From assembly GCA_002049985.1 (NCBI GenBank), contig MVCY01000085.1:1-5087 (forward strand): 5,087 nt of DNA, read 5' to 3'. Shown here one piece after another: positions 1 through 4,764 of the stretch. The stretch is from Candidatus Latescibacteria bacterium 4484_181. GTDB taxonomy: Bacteria; Latescibacterota; MVCY01. The notes under the pieces were generated by a model. It searched no databases and had not been told where the DNA came from. It was given only the letters and a program-made list of their open reading frames with translations. How positions within the stretch are numbered: position 1 is the stretch's first letter; every line of letters starts with the position of its first letter. The position numbers and the translations under genes are program-made.

Positions 1-40
1 TTATAGGCATCTATTTTTCAGGGTCGACCAAATTTTCCCC

Positions 41-69
41 TTGACAGACCCGATTCCGTTTGTTATACT
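41..69 (+). promoter_or_regulatory. Sigma-70 type promoter with extended -10, driving the riboswitch and dapA
   Basis: A perfect -35 box TTGACA (41-46) is separated by 17 nt from TATACT (64-69), five of six matches to the -10 consensus. A TG dinucleotide at 61-62 makes this an extended -10 promoter. Transcription should start near 75-77, which places the 5' end of the RNA directly before the first strand of the lysine aptamer (79). That tight fit supports both calls. The start site is inferred from spacing only. Confidence 0.8.
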
Positions 70-78
70 TTTATACGA

Positions 79-261
79 GCAAGGGCAGAGGCGCAATTCT
101 CCAAGAGTAATCGGAAAACAGAAGGGGAGTAGACCGCAGTTTCCGGCGAAAGGGGAGAGTTGCCGAAGTCTGAGACTCTTCTACTCGGAGTTTCAGGCTG
201 GGCCTGCAGACAATATCTGCAGGACTGTCACAGTGAGGAAAGCTGTGGAGCGCTGCATTGC
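79..261 (+). ncRNA. Lysine riboswitch (L-box) aptamer
   Basis: This is a lysine-sensing RNA in the leader of dapA. Conserved blocks of the family occur in order: AGAGGCGC (87-94), AAGAGTAA (103-110), GGCGAAAGGGGAG (145-157), GCCGAAG (162-168) and GTGGAG (245-250). The multi-helix junction can be paired by eye. P1 is formed by 79-82 with 258-261 and 85-88 with 253-256. One hairpin is 170-178 with 188-196 (9 bp, one G-U). Another is 203-210 with 216-223 (8 bp, perfect, 5-nt loop). A third is 229-233 with 243-247. The family is established as a repressive lysine sensor upstream of lysine synthesis and transport genes, and its position before a DapA gene agrees. P2 kink-turn details were not fully worked out. 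Confidence 0.94.
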
Positions 262-314
262 GACTGTGAGAGCAGTTGACAAGGCCTTGTCTGCCTTTTG
301 CAACTGCTTTTTTT
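258..314 (+). terminator. Riboswitch expression platform: antiterminator and intrinsic terminator
   Basis: The terminator pairs AGCAGTTG (271-278) with CAACTGCT (301-308). An inner AAGGC/GCCTT helix (281-285 with 293-297) can also form, and seven T residues follow (308-314). A competing antiterminator pairs TTG at 258-260 with CAA at 280-282 (A279 bulged) and CGACTG (261-266) with CAGTTG (273-278). It consumes both the 3' strand of aptamer helix P1 (258-261) and the 5' arm of the terminator. Lysine binding would lock P1, free the terminator arm and stop transcription before dapA. The pairings are visible in the sequence; the switching mechanism is inferred from the known family. Confidence 0.87.
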
Positions 315-338
315 ATGCAGATTCTCTCTCTAATTGCT

Positions 339-362
339 GATATGTCTGCGCACAGACGTATC
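339..362 (+). other. 10-bp hairpin between riboswitch terminator and dapA SD
   Basis: GATATGTCTG (339-348) pairs with CAGACGTATC (353-362) around a CGCA loop, with one G-U pair. It lies after the terminator T-tract and ends about 10 nt before the dapA SD (GAGGTG, 372-377). No T-tract follows, so it is not an intrinsic terminator. It could stabilise the antiterminated mRNA, mark a processing site, or be incidental. Confidence 0.45.
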
Positions 363-382
363 TTAGACTGCGAGGTGAAGGC

Positions 383-1238
383 ATGGTAAGATTCGAAGGT
401 TCTTATGTGGCTCTCGTAACCCCTTTCAAACAGGGGGAGGTGAACGAGGAGAGGCTCCGAGAGCTGGTGGAATTCCAGATTGCCAATGGGACCGATGGGA
501 TAGTGCCCTGTGGTACAACAGGGGAATCGGCAACTCTTTCTTTCCAGGAGCACTGTCGGGTAATAGAGGTCGTCGTTGACGCTGTGGCCGGGCGAGTGCC
601 AGTGCTGGCAGGGGCTGGTTCTAACAGCACCAGAGAGGCAATAGAGTTACTCGACCACGCAGCAGAAGCAGGGGCAGATGGCGCCCTGGTTATTACCCCC
701 TATTATAACAAACCGACCCAAGAGGGGCTTTATCAACACTTCTCAGAGCTGAACCGGAATACCAAACTTCCCATAGTGATGTACAATGTGCCTGGCAGGA
801 CCTCCGTGAATATGCTGCCTGACACTGTGGCAAGGCTTTAAAGAGGCCAGCGGCAATCTCTCACAAATAGCCGAGATTCTGACGAAGTGCAGTCCCGATT
901 TTGTGGTTCTCTCAGGGGACGATATGACCACGCTGCCCATCCTTGCCGTGGGAGGCAAGGGAGTGATCTCCGTAGTGGCGAACATCGCCCCCAGAGAGGT
1001 AGCCGACATGGTTGACTATTTTCTCAGCGGCCAGTTTAAACAGGCCTTGGACTTACACCTGAGACTCTATCCCCTTTCCCGGGCTATGTTCTTGGAAACA
1101 AATCCCGCGCCGGTGAAAACTGCCCTGAATCTTTTGGGTAAAGATGTGGGTGATGTGCGATTGCCTCTGGTGAATATCTCCCAGTCCAGCCTGCAGAAGC
1201 TGCGGAACGTTATGAAAGAATTCGGTTTTTCTGTATGA
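383..1238 (+). pseudogene. dapA: 4-hydroxy-tetrahydrodipicolinate synthase (DapA), frameshifted
   Basis: DapA condenses pyruvate with aspartate semialdehyde, the first committed step to DAP and lysine in the cytoplasm. Translation starts at ATG 383, 5 nt after GAGGTG (372-377). The first frame (383-841) gives 152 residues with GTTGES (44-49), TPYYNKP (105-111, including the active-site Tyr) and YNVPGRT (134-140, carboxylate-binding Arg139), then stops at TAA 839-841. The rest continues one frame over from the Lys codon at 840-842 (KEASGN, the Schiff-base lysine motif) to TGA 1236-1238. It includes LSGDD, GGKGVISVVAN and NPAPVK. Family members have nine residues between the Leu at 836-838 and this Lys (for example AKVKNIIGI in E. 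coli). Here only one nucleotide separates them, so 26 nt appear to be missing. The lost residues form the barrel strand leading to the catalytic Lys, so neither half should be active. With no other lesion visible, this is either a recent mutation or a sequence/assembly error. The restored protein would be about 293 residues, the normal length. Confidence 0.92.
836..842 (+). other. dapA lesion junction with CTT-TAA-A sequence
   Basis: The in-frame codons here are AGG CTT TAA. Slipping one base forward on CTT (to TTT at 837-839) makes the next codon AAA (840-842), the catalytic Lys, and enters the correct downstream frame. The bacterial prfB recoding site has the analogous order CUU then a stop. 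An AAGG sequence abuts the CTT, but the spacing is shorter than in prfB. Recoding here is speculative: the product would still lack nine residues. Confidence 0.3.
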
Positions 1239-1293
1239 AGGCAGTTAGCGAGGGTGACAACCCACAAAATCGGGAGTAACCATATAGGGCAAA

Positions 1294-1327
1294 ATACAGA
1301 TTGAAAATTTAAGGCTCAATTCTGTAT
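1294..1327 (+). repeat. AT-rich inverted repeat upstream of PEP carboxykinase gene
   Basis: ATACAGATTGA (1294-1304) pairs with TCAA (1316-1319) and TCTGTAT (1321-1327), giving 11 bp with a single bulged T and an 11-nt loop. A weak promoter-like pair overlaps it: TTGAAA (1301-1306), 18 nt, TATGAG (1325-1330, four of six matches). The repeat could therefore be an operator or an mRNA hairpin. There is no T-tract. The rest of the 155-nt gap before the next gene shows only a 4-bp GGGT/ACCC hairpin near 1255. Confidence 0.35.
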
Positions 1328-1393
1328 GAGTTCTGCTCCTGGGTTCTTTGCAATTTCAAAAACAGATTGTTCAGGAAAGGCAGAAAGGAGAAG

Positions 1394-3268
1394 ATGACTA
1401 AAGGTCCTATGAACATACTCAGGGATAGATTGGGAAGAGAAGATTACCGGAAACTTATCAGGATAGACAATCCTCAGCTTCACCAGTTTGTGGCTCGTTA
1501 TGTGGAGCTCTGCAATCCTGACGAGGTCTTTGTTTGCAGTGACTCTCCCGAAGATATCCAATATATCAGAGAGGAAGCCATAAGGACAGGGGAGGAGAAG
1601 AAACTTGCGGTAGAGGGGCACACTGTCCATTTTGATGGCTATTACGACCAGGCAAGGGATAAGGAAAACACCAGATTTCTTCTGCCCCCCAGCATTGATC
1701 TGGGGCCTCACATAAAGGCCACAGACAAAGAGAAAGGACTGAGAGAGATTCATACTATCTTGAAGAATATCATGCGAGGACACCGGTTGTATGTTTGCTT
1801 CTTCTGTCTGGGTCCTGTCAATTCCGAGTTCACCATACCTGCCGTTCAGCTTACGGATTCTGCCTATGTGGCCCATAGCGAAGGTCTGCTTTATAGACCA
1901 GGCTACGAGGAGTTCAGGAGATTGGGAAACTCTGCTCGATTCTTCCGATTTGTGCATTCCCAGGGTGAACTTCAAGGAGGGGTAAGTAAAAATGTTAAGC
2001 AGCGCAGGATATACATTGATCTGGAGAATGAGGCAGTATACACCGCGAACAGCCAATATGGTGGCAACACAATCGGACTTAAGAAATTGGCCCTACGCTT
2101 GGCCATAAATAGGGCGTCAAAAGAAGGCTGGTTGGCAGAACATATGTTTCTTATGGGGGTGCACGGCCCAGGAGACAGAGTCACCTATTTTACCGGGGCA
2201 TTCCCCTCACTCTGTGGGAAAACCTCCACTGCTATGTTGCAAAACGAGACCATAGTGGGAGATGATATAGCCTATCTGAGGATAAGAGATGGAGAGGTTC
2301 GAGCAGTCAACGTAGAAAAAGGAATTTTCGGAATAATCCAAGGGGTGAACTCACAAGACGACCCGATTCTGTGGAAGGCACTTCACTCCCCTGGCGAGAT
2401 CATATTCTCCAATGTGTTGGTTACCGAAAAAGGCGAAGTATATTGGATCGACAAAAACGCAGAGACTCCGTCCAAGGGAGTCAATCATTCGGGACAGTGG
2501 TTCCTGGGGAAAAGAGACGCAGAGGGCAATTTGATACCACCTTCCCATCCCAACGCCCGGTTTACACTAGAATTGAAACTCCTACGGAACGTGGACTCTG
2601 AGCTGGACAACCCGGAGGGAGTGGTGGTAGGGGGGATAGTCTACGGAGGCAGGGATTCGGATACCTGGGTGCCAGTGGAAGAATCCTTCGACTGGGTACA
2701 CGGCGTCATAACCAAAGGGGCATCCCTGGAGTCGGAGACTACGGCAGCCACCCTGGGAAAGGAAGGCGTTAGGAAGTTCAATCCAATGTCAAACCTGGAT
2801 TTTCTCTCTATACCGGTCAGCAGATACATACAGGATTACCTGAAGTTTGGTGATGCCTTAAGCAATCCTCCTCCGATATTTTCGGTGAATTACTTCCTAA
2901 GGGACTCGAAAGGCAATTTTCTGAATGACAAGAACGACAAAATTATCTGGCTTAAATGGATGGAACTTCGCTCCCACAGAGAAGCGAAGGTGATAGAAAC
3001 ACCCACCGGCTTTATTCCAAAATATCAGGACCTTAGGGTATTGTTCAAAAACGTACTTGCAAAAGATTACCCTGAAGAGGCTTATCTGAGACAGTTCACA
3101 CTGAGGGTTCCAGAAAATTTGGCTGCAGTTGAACGGATAATAAATATATATAGGGAGAAGGTCCCGGATACTCCGCAAATTCTTTTTCAGATATTAGAGG
3201 AACAAAGGAATCGTCTGAACAAGGCAAGAGAAAGATACGGAGATTATATCCCGCCTAATAGATTCTAA
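1394..3268 (+). CDS. pckG: Phosphoenolpyruvate carboxykinase (GTP)
   Basis: This cytosolic enzyme interconverts oxaloacetate plus GTP with PEP, GDP and CO2. Numbered from ATG 1394, the 624-residue protein is full length for the GTP class and has its landmarks in order: an N-terminal substrate-binding Arg in ARDKENTR (87-94), YGGNTIGLKK (222-231, metal-binding Lys), AEHM (248-251, metal-binding His), the P-loop FPSLCGKTSTAM (270-281, with the family's reactive Cys274), GDD (289-291) and NARF (387-390, nucleotide/PEP-site Arg). The C-terminal end and the Gly-Tyr-Tyr-Asp-Gln stretch before ARDKENTR recall archaeal PEPCKs; that subfamily placement is from memory. ATG 1394 has AAAGGAG at 1384-1390, a short 3-nt spacer. 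An upstream TTG at 1367 would add nine basic residues but lacks a good SD, and ATG 1409 is a further alternative. The P-loop reads SLCGKTST where most relatives have SACGKTNL. It lies between dapA and dapB on the same strand, suggesting a role in supplying or balancing oxaloacetate, aspartate and pyruvate for lysine synthesis. Confidence 0.94.
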   Translation: MTKGPMNILRDRLGREDYRKLIRIDNPQLHQFVARYVELCNPDEVFVCSDSPEDIQYIREEAIRTGEEKKLAVEGHTVHFDGYYDQARDKENTRFLLPPSIDLGPHIKATDKEKGLREIHTILKNIMRGHRLYVCFFCLGPVNSEFTIPAVQLTDSAYVAHSEGLLYRPGYEEFRRLGNSARFFRFVHSQGELQGGVSKNVKQRRIYIDLENEAVYTANSQYGGNTIGLKKLALRLAINRASKEGWLAEHMFLMGVHGPGDRVTYFTGAFPSLCGKTSTAMLQNETIVGDDIAYLRIRDGEVRAVNVEKGIFGIIQGVNSQDDPILWKALHSPGEIIFSNVLVTEKGEVYWIDKNAETPSKGVNHSGQWFLGKRDAEGNLIPPSHPNARFTLELKLLRNVDSELDNPEGVVVGGIVYGGRDSDTWVPVEESFDWVHGVITKGASLESETTAATLGKEGVRKFNPMSNLDFLSIPVSRYIQDYLKFGDALSNPPPIFSVNYFLRDSKGNFLNDKNDKIIWLKWMELRSHREAKVIETPTGFIPKYQDLRVLFKNVLAKDYPEEAYLRQFTLRVPENLAAVERIINIYREKVPDTPQILFQILEEQRNRLNKARERYGDYIPPNRF

Positions 3269-3286
3269 TTGGCCACTCAAGGCCAA
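3269..3286 (+). other. Small hairpin directly after the PEPCK stop codon
   Basis: TTGGCC (3269-3274) and GGCCAA (3281-3286) form a perfect 6-bp stem with an ACTCAA loop, starting at the base after the TAA. No run of T follows (AATAGTG), so it is unlikely to end transcription by the intrinsic mechanism. It may protect a 3' end or slow polymerase. Confidence 0.35.
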
Positions 3287-3344
3287 ATAGTGATCAACAA
3301 AGCGTCCGCAGATTTCGGGCCTGAGACAGATCCGGATCAAGTAA

Positions 3345-3363
3345 TTTGCGTGTCTTGGTGGGT
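3345..3363. repeat. Short TTTGCGT...GGTGG intergenic element, copy 1
   Basis: The stretch begins TTTGCGTGTC and ends GGTGGGT. It resembles, from memory, a family of short low-complexity intergenic repeats (TTTGCGTcttTGcGccTtgGTGG-like) scattered through many environmental bacterial genomes. A longer related copy lies at 3681-3709, on the other side of the small DUF2007 gene. The remainder of the gap from 3287 to 3414 shows no other recognisable element. Confidence 0.35.
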
Positions 3364-3414
3364 AAGCAAGAAAAAGTTACGATAAAATCTTCTTCAGCCC
3401 AAAGAGGTGTTCTG

Positions 3415-3648
3415 ATGCCCCTGTATCCAAGGCAGTCTGATTTGGTACAGCTCCACATCTTCCCTGGGGAGGCCTATGCCGAAATGGTGAAAGAGGCCTT
3501 GGAGAAGCAGGGAATCCCGTGCCTGCTTCAGAAAGACAGCTTAAGTTCGATTTATGTTGTCCAGGGTTCCACAGACAGCTGCCCCACTCGAATTTTGGTG
3601 AGGGAAGAAGACCTTTCTCGGGCAGAGCTGGCAGAGTATAGCAGGTGA
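3415..3648 (+). CDS. DUF2007-like small protein, putative signal-transducing domain
   Basis: This is a 77-residue soluble protein with no signal peptide or membrane segment. The start at ATG 3415 is chosen because AGAGGTG (3403-3409) sits 5 nt upstream and the family-like core begins shortly after; the frame is open further upstream from a TTG at 3346, but without an SD. The pattern is a short strand (VQLHIF, 11-16), then PGEAYAEMVKEALEKQGIPCLL (17-38) as a helix leading into a strand, a variable loop, and a last strand TRILVREEDLSRAELA near the C-terminus. This matches my recollection of DUF2007, small ferredoxin-like-fold proteins distantly reminiscent of PII that are called putative signal transducers without a proven function. 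It lies 146 nt after the PEPCK gene and 129 nt before dapB, so it may be co-transcribed with them. No catalytic motif is visible. Confidence 0.75.
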   Translation: MPLYPRQSDLVQLHIFPGEAYAEMVKEALEKQGIPCLLQKDSLSSIYVVQGSTDSCPTRILVREEDLSRAELAEYSR

Positions 3649-3680
3649 GACATAATCTGCTCCTGAACCTTTGAGGTGCC

Positions 3681-3734
3681 TTTGCGTCCCCTGCGCCTCC
3701 GTGGTGCGTTTTGGAGAAGATAAGGCAACGGAGG
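3681..3734. repeat. Short TTTGCGT...GTGGTG intergenic element, copy 2, with overlapping inverted repeat
   Basis: TTTGCGTCCC (3681-3690) followed by a CTGCGCCTCC block and GTGGTG (3701-3706) resembles the dispersed intergenic repeats noted at 3345. CCTCCGT (3696-3702) is also perfectly complementary to ACGGAGG (3728-3734), a 7-bp stem with a 25-nt loop. A few T residues follow only 8-10 nt later, so a terminator is not convincing. No promoter with a credible -35 box was found before dapB, although TATAAA is present at 3746-3751. Confidence 0.35.
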
Positions 3735-3777
3735 GGTGCAACTTTTATAAACGAACCGTACATCGAGGTGTCGTACT

Positions 3778-4602
3778 ATGATTAAGGCAGTTGTATATGG
3801 CGCTGCAGGTAGGATGGGCAGAAGGATTGCTTCTCTTATGACCGAAAGCGACGACATAGAGCTGGTCGGAGCAATTGAGGCATGGGCCAGTCCGGCCATT
3901 GGTAAAGATATTGGTGAACTTATCGGTTCAGAAAGGCTTGGAATAACTGTCACCTCCAATCTGGACGAGGTTATCCAGCATACCGACGTAGTGGTTGATT
4001 TCACGGCCCCCGAGGCCAGCTTAGCTGCCGCAAGGGTGTATGCTTCAGCAGGAAAGGCGGCAGTGGTAGGCACCACCGGGTTTTCTGACCGACAGTTAGC
4101 CGCATTCAGAGAGATAGCGGCTGGCGTTCCCTGCGTCTTCTCTCCCAATTTCAGTGTCGGAGTGAACCTCTTATTCAAGTTAGTAGAGGAGACTGCTGCA
4201 GTCCTGGGGGAGGACTTCGATGTGGAGATTATAGAAAGTCACCATCGATTTAAGAAAGACGCTCCCAGTGGCACTGCGAAGCGGCTTGCCCAAATAGCCG
4301 CATCTGCGCTCGGTTACAATCTTGAAGATGTAGCCATCCACGGCCGTAAAGGTCTGACAGGTGAGCGAAAGAGGAACCAGATTGGAATCCACGCCGTCCG
4401 AGCAGGAGATATTGTGGGTGAGCACACGGTTCTGTTTGGTGGGATTGGAGAGAAGGTTGAGCTTCTCCATCGAGCCTCCAGCCGCGATGCCTTTGCCCAG
4501 GGTGCCCTGCGAGCAGTTAGATTCGTGGCCCGGGCAAAACCAGGACTTTATGATATGATGGACGTCCTGGGACTAAAGGAAAATCGACTGACTGCTCCGT
4601 AA
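3778..4602 (+). CDS. dapB: 4-hydroxy-tetrahydrodipicolinate reductase (DapB)
   Basis: DapB uses NAD(P)H to reduce the DapA product to tetrahydrodipicolinate, the second committed step toward DAP and lysine, in the cytoplasm. The 274-residue protein has the normal length and motif order: N-terminal dinucleotide-binding GAAGRMG (8-14), VVDFTAPE, GTTGFS, SPNFSVGVNLL, and the substrate/catalytic signature ESHHRFKKDAPSGTA, with the conserved His pair and the Lys before DAPSGT. It ends with GLYDMMDVLGL, typical of the family C-terminus. The start at ATG 3778 is supported by GAGGTG (3765-3770) with a 7-nt spacer. Unlike dapA in this window, the frame is uninterrupted. Expression probably depends on read-through from the riboswitch-controlled promoter or on an unrecognised internal promoter. 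Confidence 0.97.
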   Translation: MIKAVVYGAAGRMGRRIASLMTESDDIELVGAIEAWASPAIGKDIGELIGSERLGITVTSNLDEVIQHTDVVVDFTAPEASLAAARVYASAGKAAVVGTTGFSDRQLAAFREIAAGVPCVFSPNFSVGVNLLFKLVEETAAVLGEDFDVEIIESHHRFKKDAPSGTAKRLAQIAASALGYNLEDVAIHGRKGLTGERKRNQIGIHAVRAGDIVGEHTVLFGGIGEKVELLHRASSRDAFAQGALRAVRFVARAKPGLYDMMDVLGLKENRLTAP

Positions 4603-4658
4603 TAGCTTCAATCAGTGCGTAAGATGCCAGAAAAGTCGGCAATTGAGCGTGATCTTCC

Positions 4659-4687
4659 TTGACATAGATACGCTCCTTTTGTATATT
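4659..4687 (+). promoter_or_regulatory. Sigma-70 type promoter for the SDR gene
   Basis: TTGACA (4659-4664) is followed after exactly 17 nt by TATATT (4682-4687), a perfect -35 and a five-of-six -10. Transcription should start around 4693-4695, inside the loop of the hairpin described at 4671-4737, giving a leader of about 70 nt before ATG 4765. The left arm of the perfect 11-bp inverted repeat (4671-4681) fills the end of the spacer, so a protein bound there could repress this promoter. Confidence 0.78.
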
Positions 4688-4737
4688 ACAACAGCATCGT
4701 TAATCAGTCTGCTAGTATGCAAAAGGAGCGATTTTTT
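4671..4737 (+). terminator. Long hairpin plus T-tract after dapB, overlapping the SDR promoter
   Basis: CGCTCCTTTTG (4671-4681) and CAAAAGGAGCG (4720-4730) are perfect inverted repeats. In RNA the stem continues through 4688 and back from 4713, for 18 bp with two G-U pairs and a 24-nt loop (4689-4712). ATTTTTT (4731-4737) follows. RNA read through from dapB would contain the whole structure and should terminate here. RNA begun at the embedded promoter lacks the 5' arm and should pass. The arms could also act as paired operator sites in DNA. No other terminator was found after dapB. Confidence 0.7.
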
Positions 4738-4761
4738 ATGTTCCGGCAGGAGGGGGTGTAG
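4738..4761 (+). CDS. Possible 7-codon leader ORF upstream of the SDR gene
   Basis: ATG 4738 has an excellent SD, AAAAGGAG (4721-4728), 9 nt upstream. It encodes MFRQEGV and stops at TAG 4759-4761. The SD of the SDR gene (AGGAGGGGG, 4748-4756) lies inside this mini-ORF, and its stop is 3 nt before the SDR ATG, so translational coupling is possible. The upstream SD is in the 3' arm of the hairpin at 4671-4730. Seven codons give no coding evidence, so this may be only a second ribosome-loading site. Confidence 0.35.
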   Translation: MFRQEGV

Positions 4762-4764
4762 TTT

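Noticed and set aside
276..281. TTGACA resembling a -35 box within the riboswitch terminator
   Set aside because: No -10-like sequence lies 16-18 nt downstream; the bases are accounted for by the terminator and antiterminator stems.
41..340. 99-codon + strand open frame starting at the TTG of the -35 box
   Set aside because: It begins inside the promoter and runs through the structured riboswitch and terminator; it has no SD and no protein family features.
71..553. 160-codon open frame on the minus strand
   Set aside because: It is antisense to the promoter start, the riboswitch and the start of dapA. The riboswitch structure and DapA homology explain this DNA, and the predicted protein has no recognisable family pattern.
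903..1238. Independent gene starting at GTG 903
   Set aside because: Family similarity extends upstream of 903 to the Lys codon at 840 with no SD before 903. It is the downstream half of broken dapA, not a separate gene.
1316..2056. 246-codon open frame on the minus strand
   Set aside because: It lies opposite the conserved PEPCK N-terminal domain, has no convincing SD or domain, and is best explained as an antisense shadow.
3269..3286. Intrinsic terminator after PEPCK
   Set aside because: The 6-bp stem is real but is followed by AATAGTG rather than a T-tract.
3746..3751. TATAAA as a -10 box for a separate dapB promoter
   Set aside because: The sequence at the proper -35 distance (about 3723-3728, AGGCAA region) does not resemble TTGACA, so only half a promoter is present.
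3552..4178. 208-codon open frame on the minus strand
   Set aside because: It overlaps the 3' end of the DUF2007 gene and the highly conserved N-terminal half of dapB on the opposite strand, and its low-complexity sequence has no family features.
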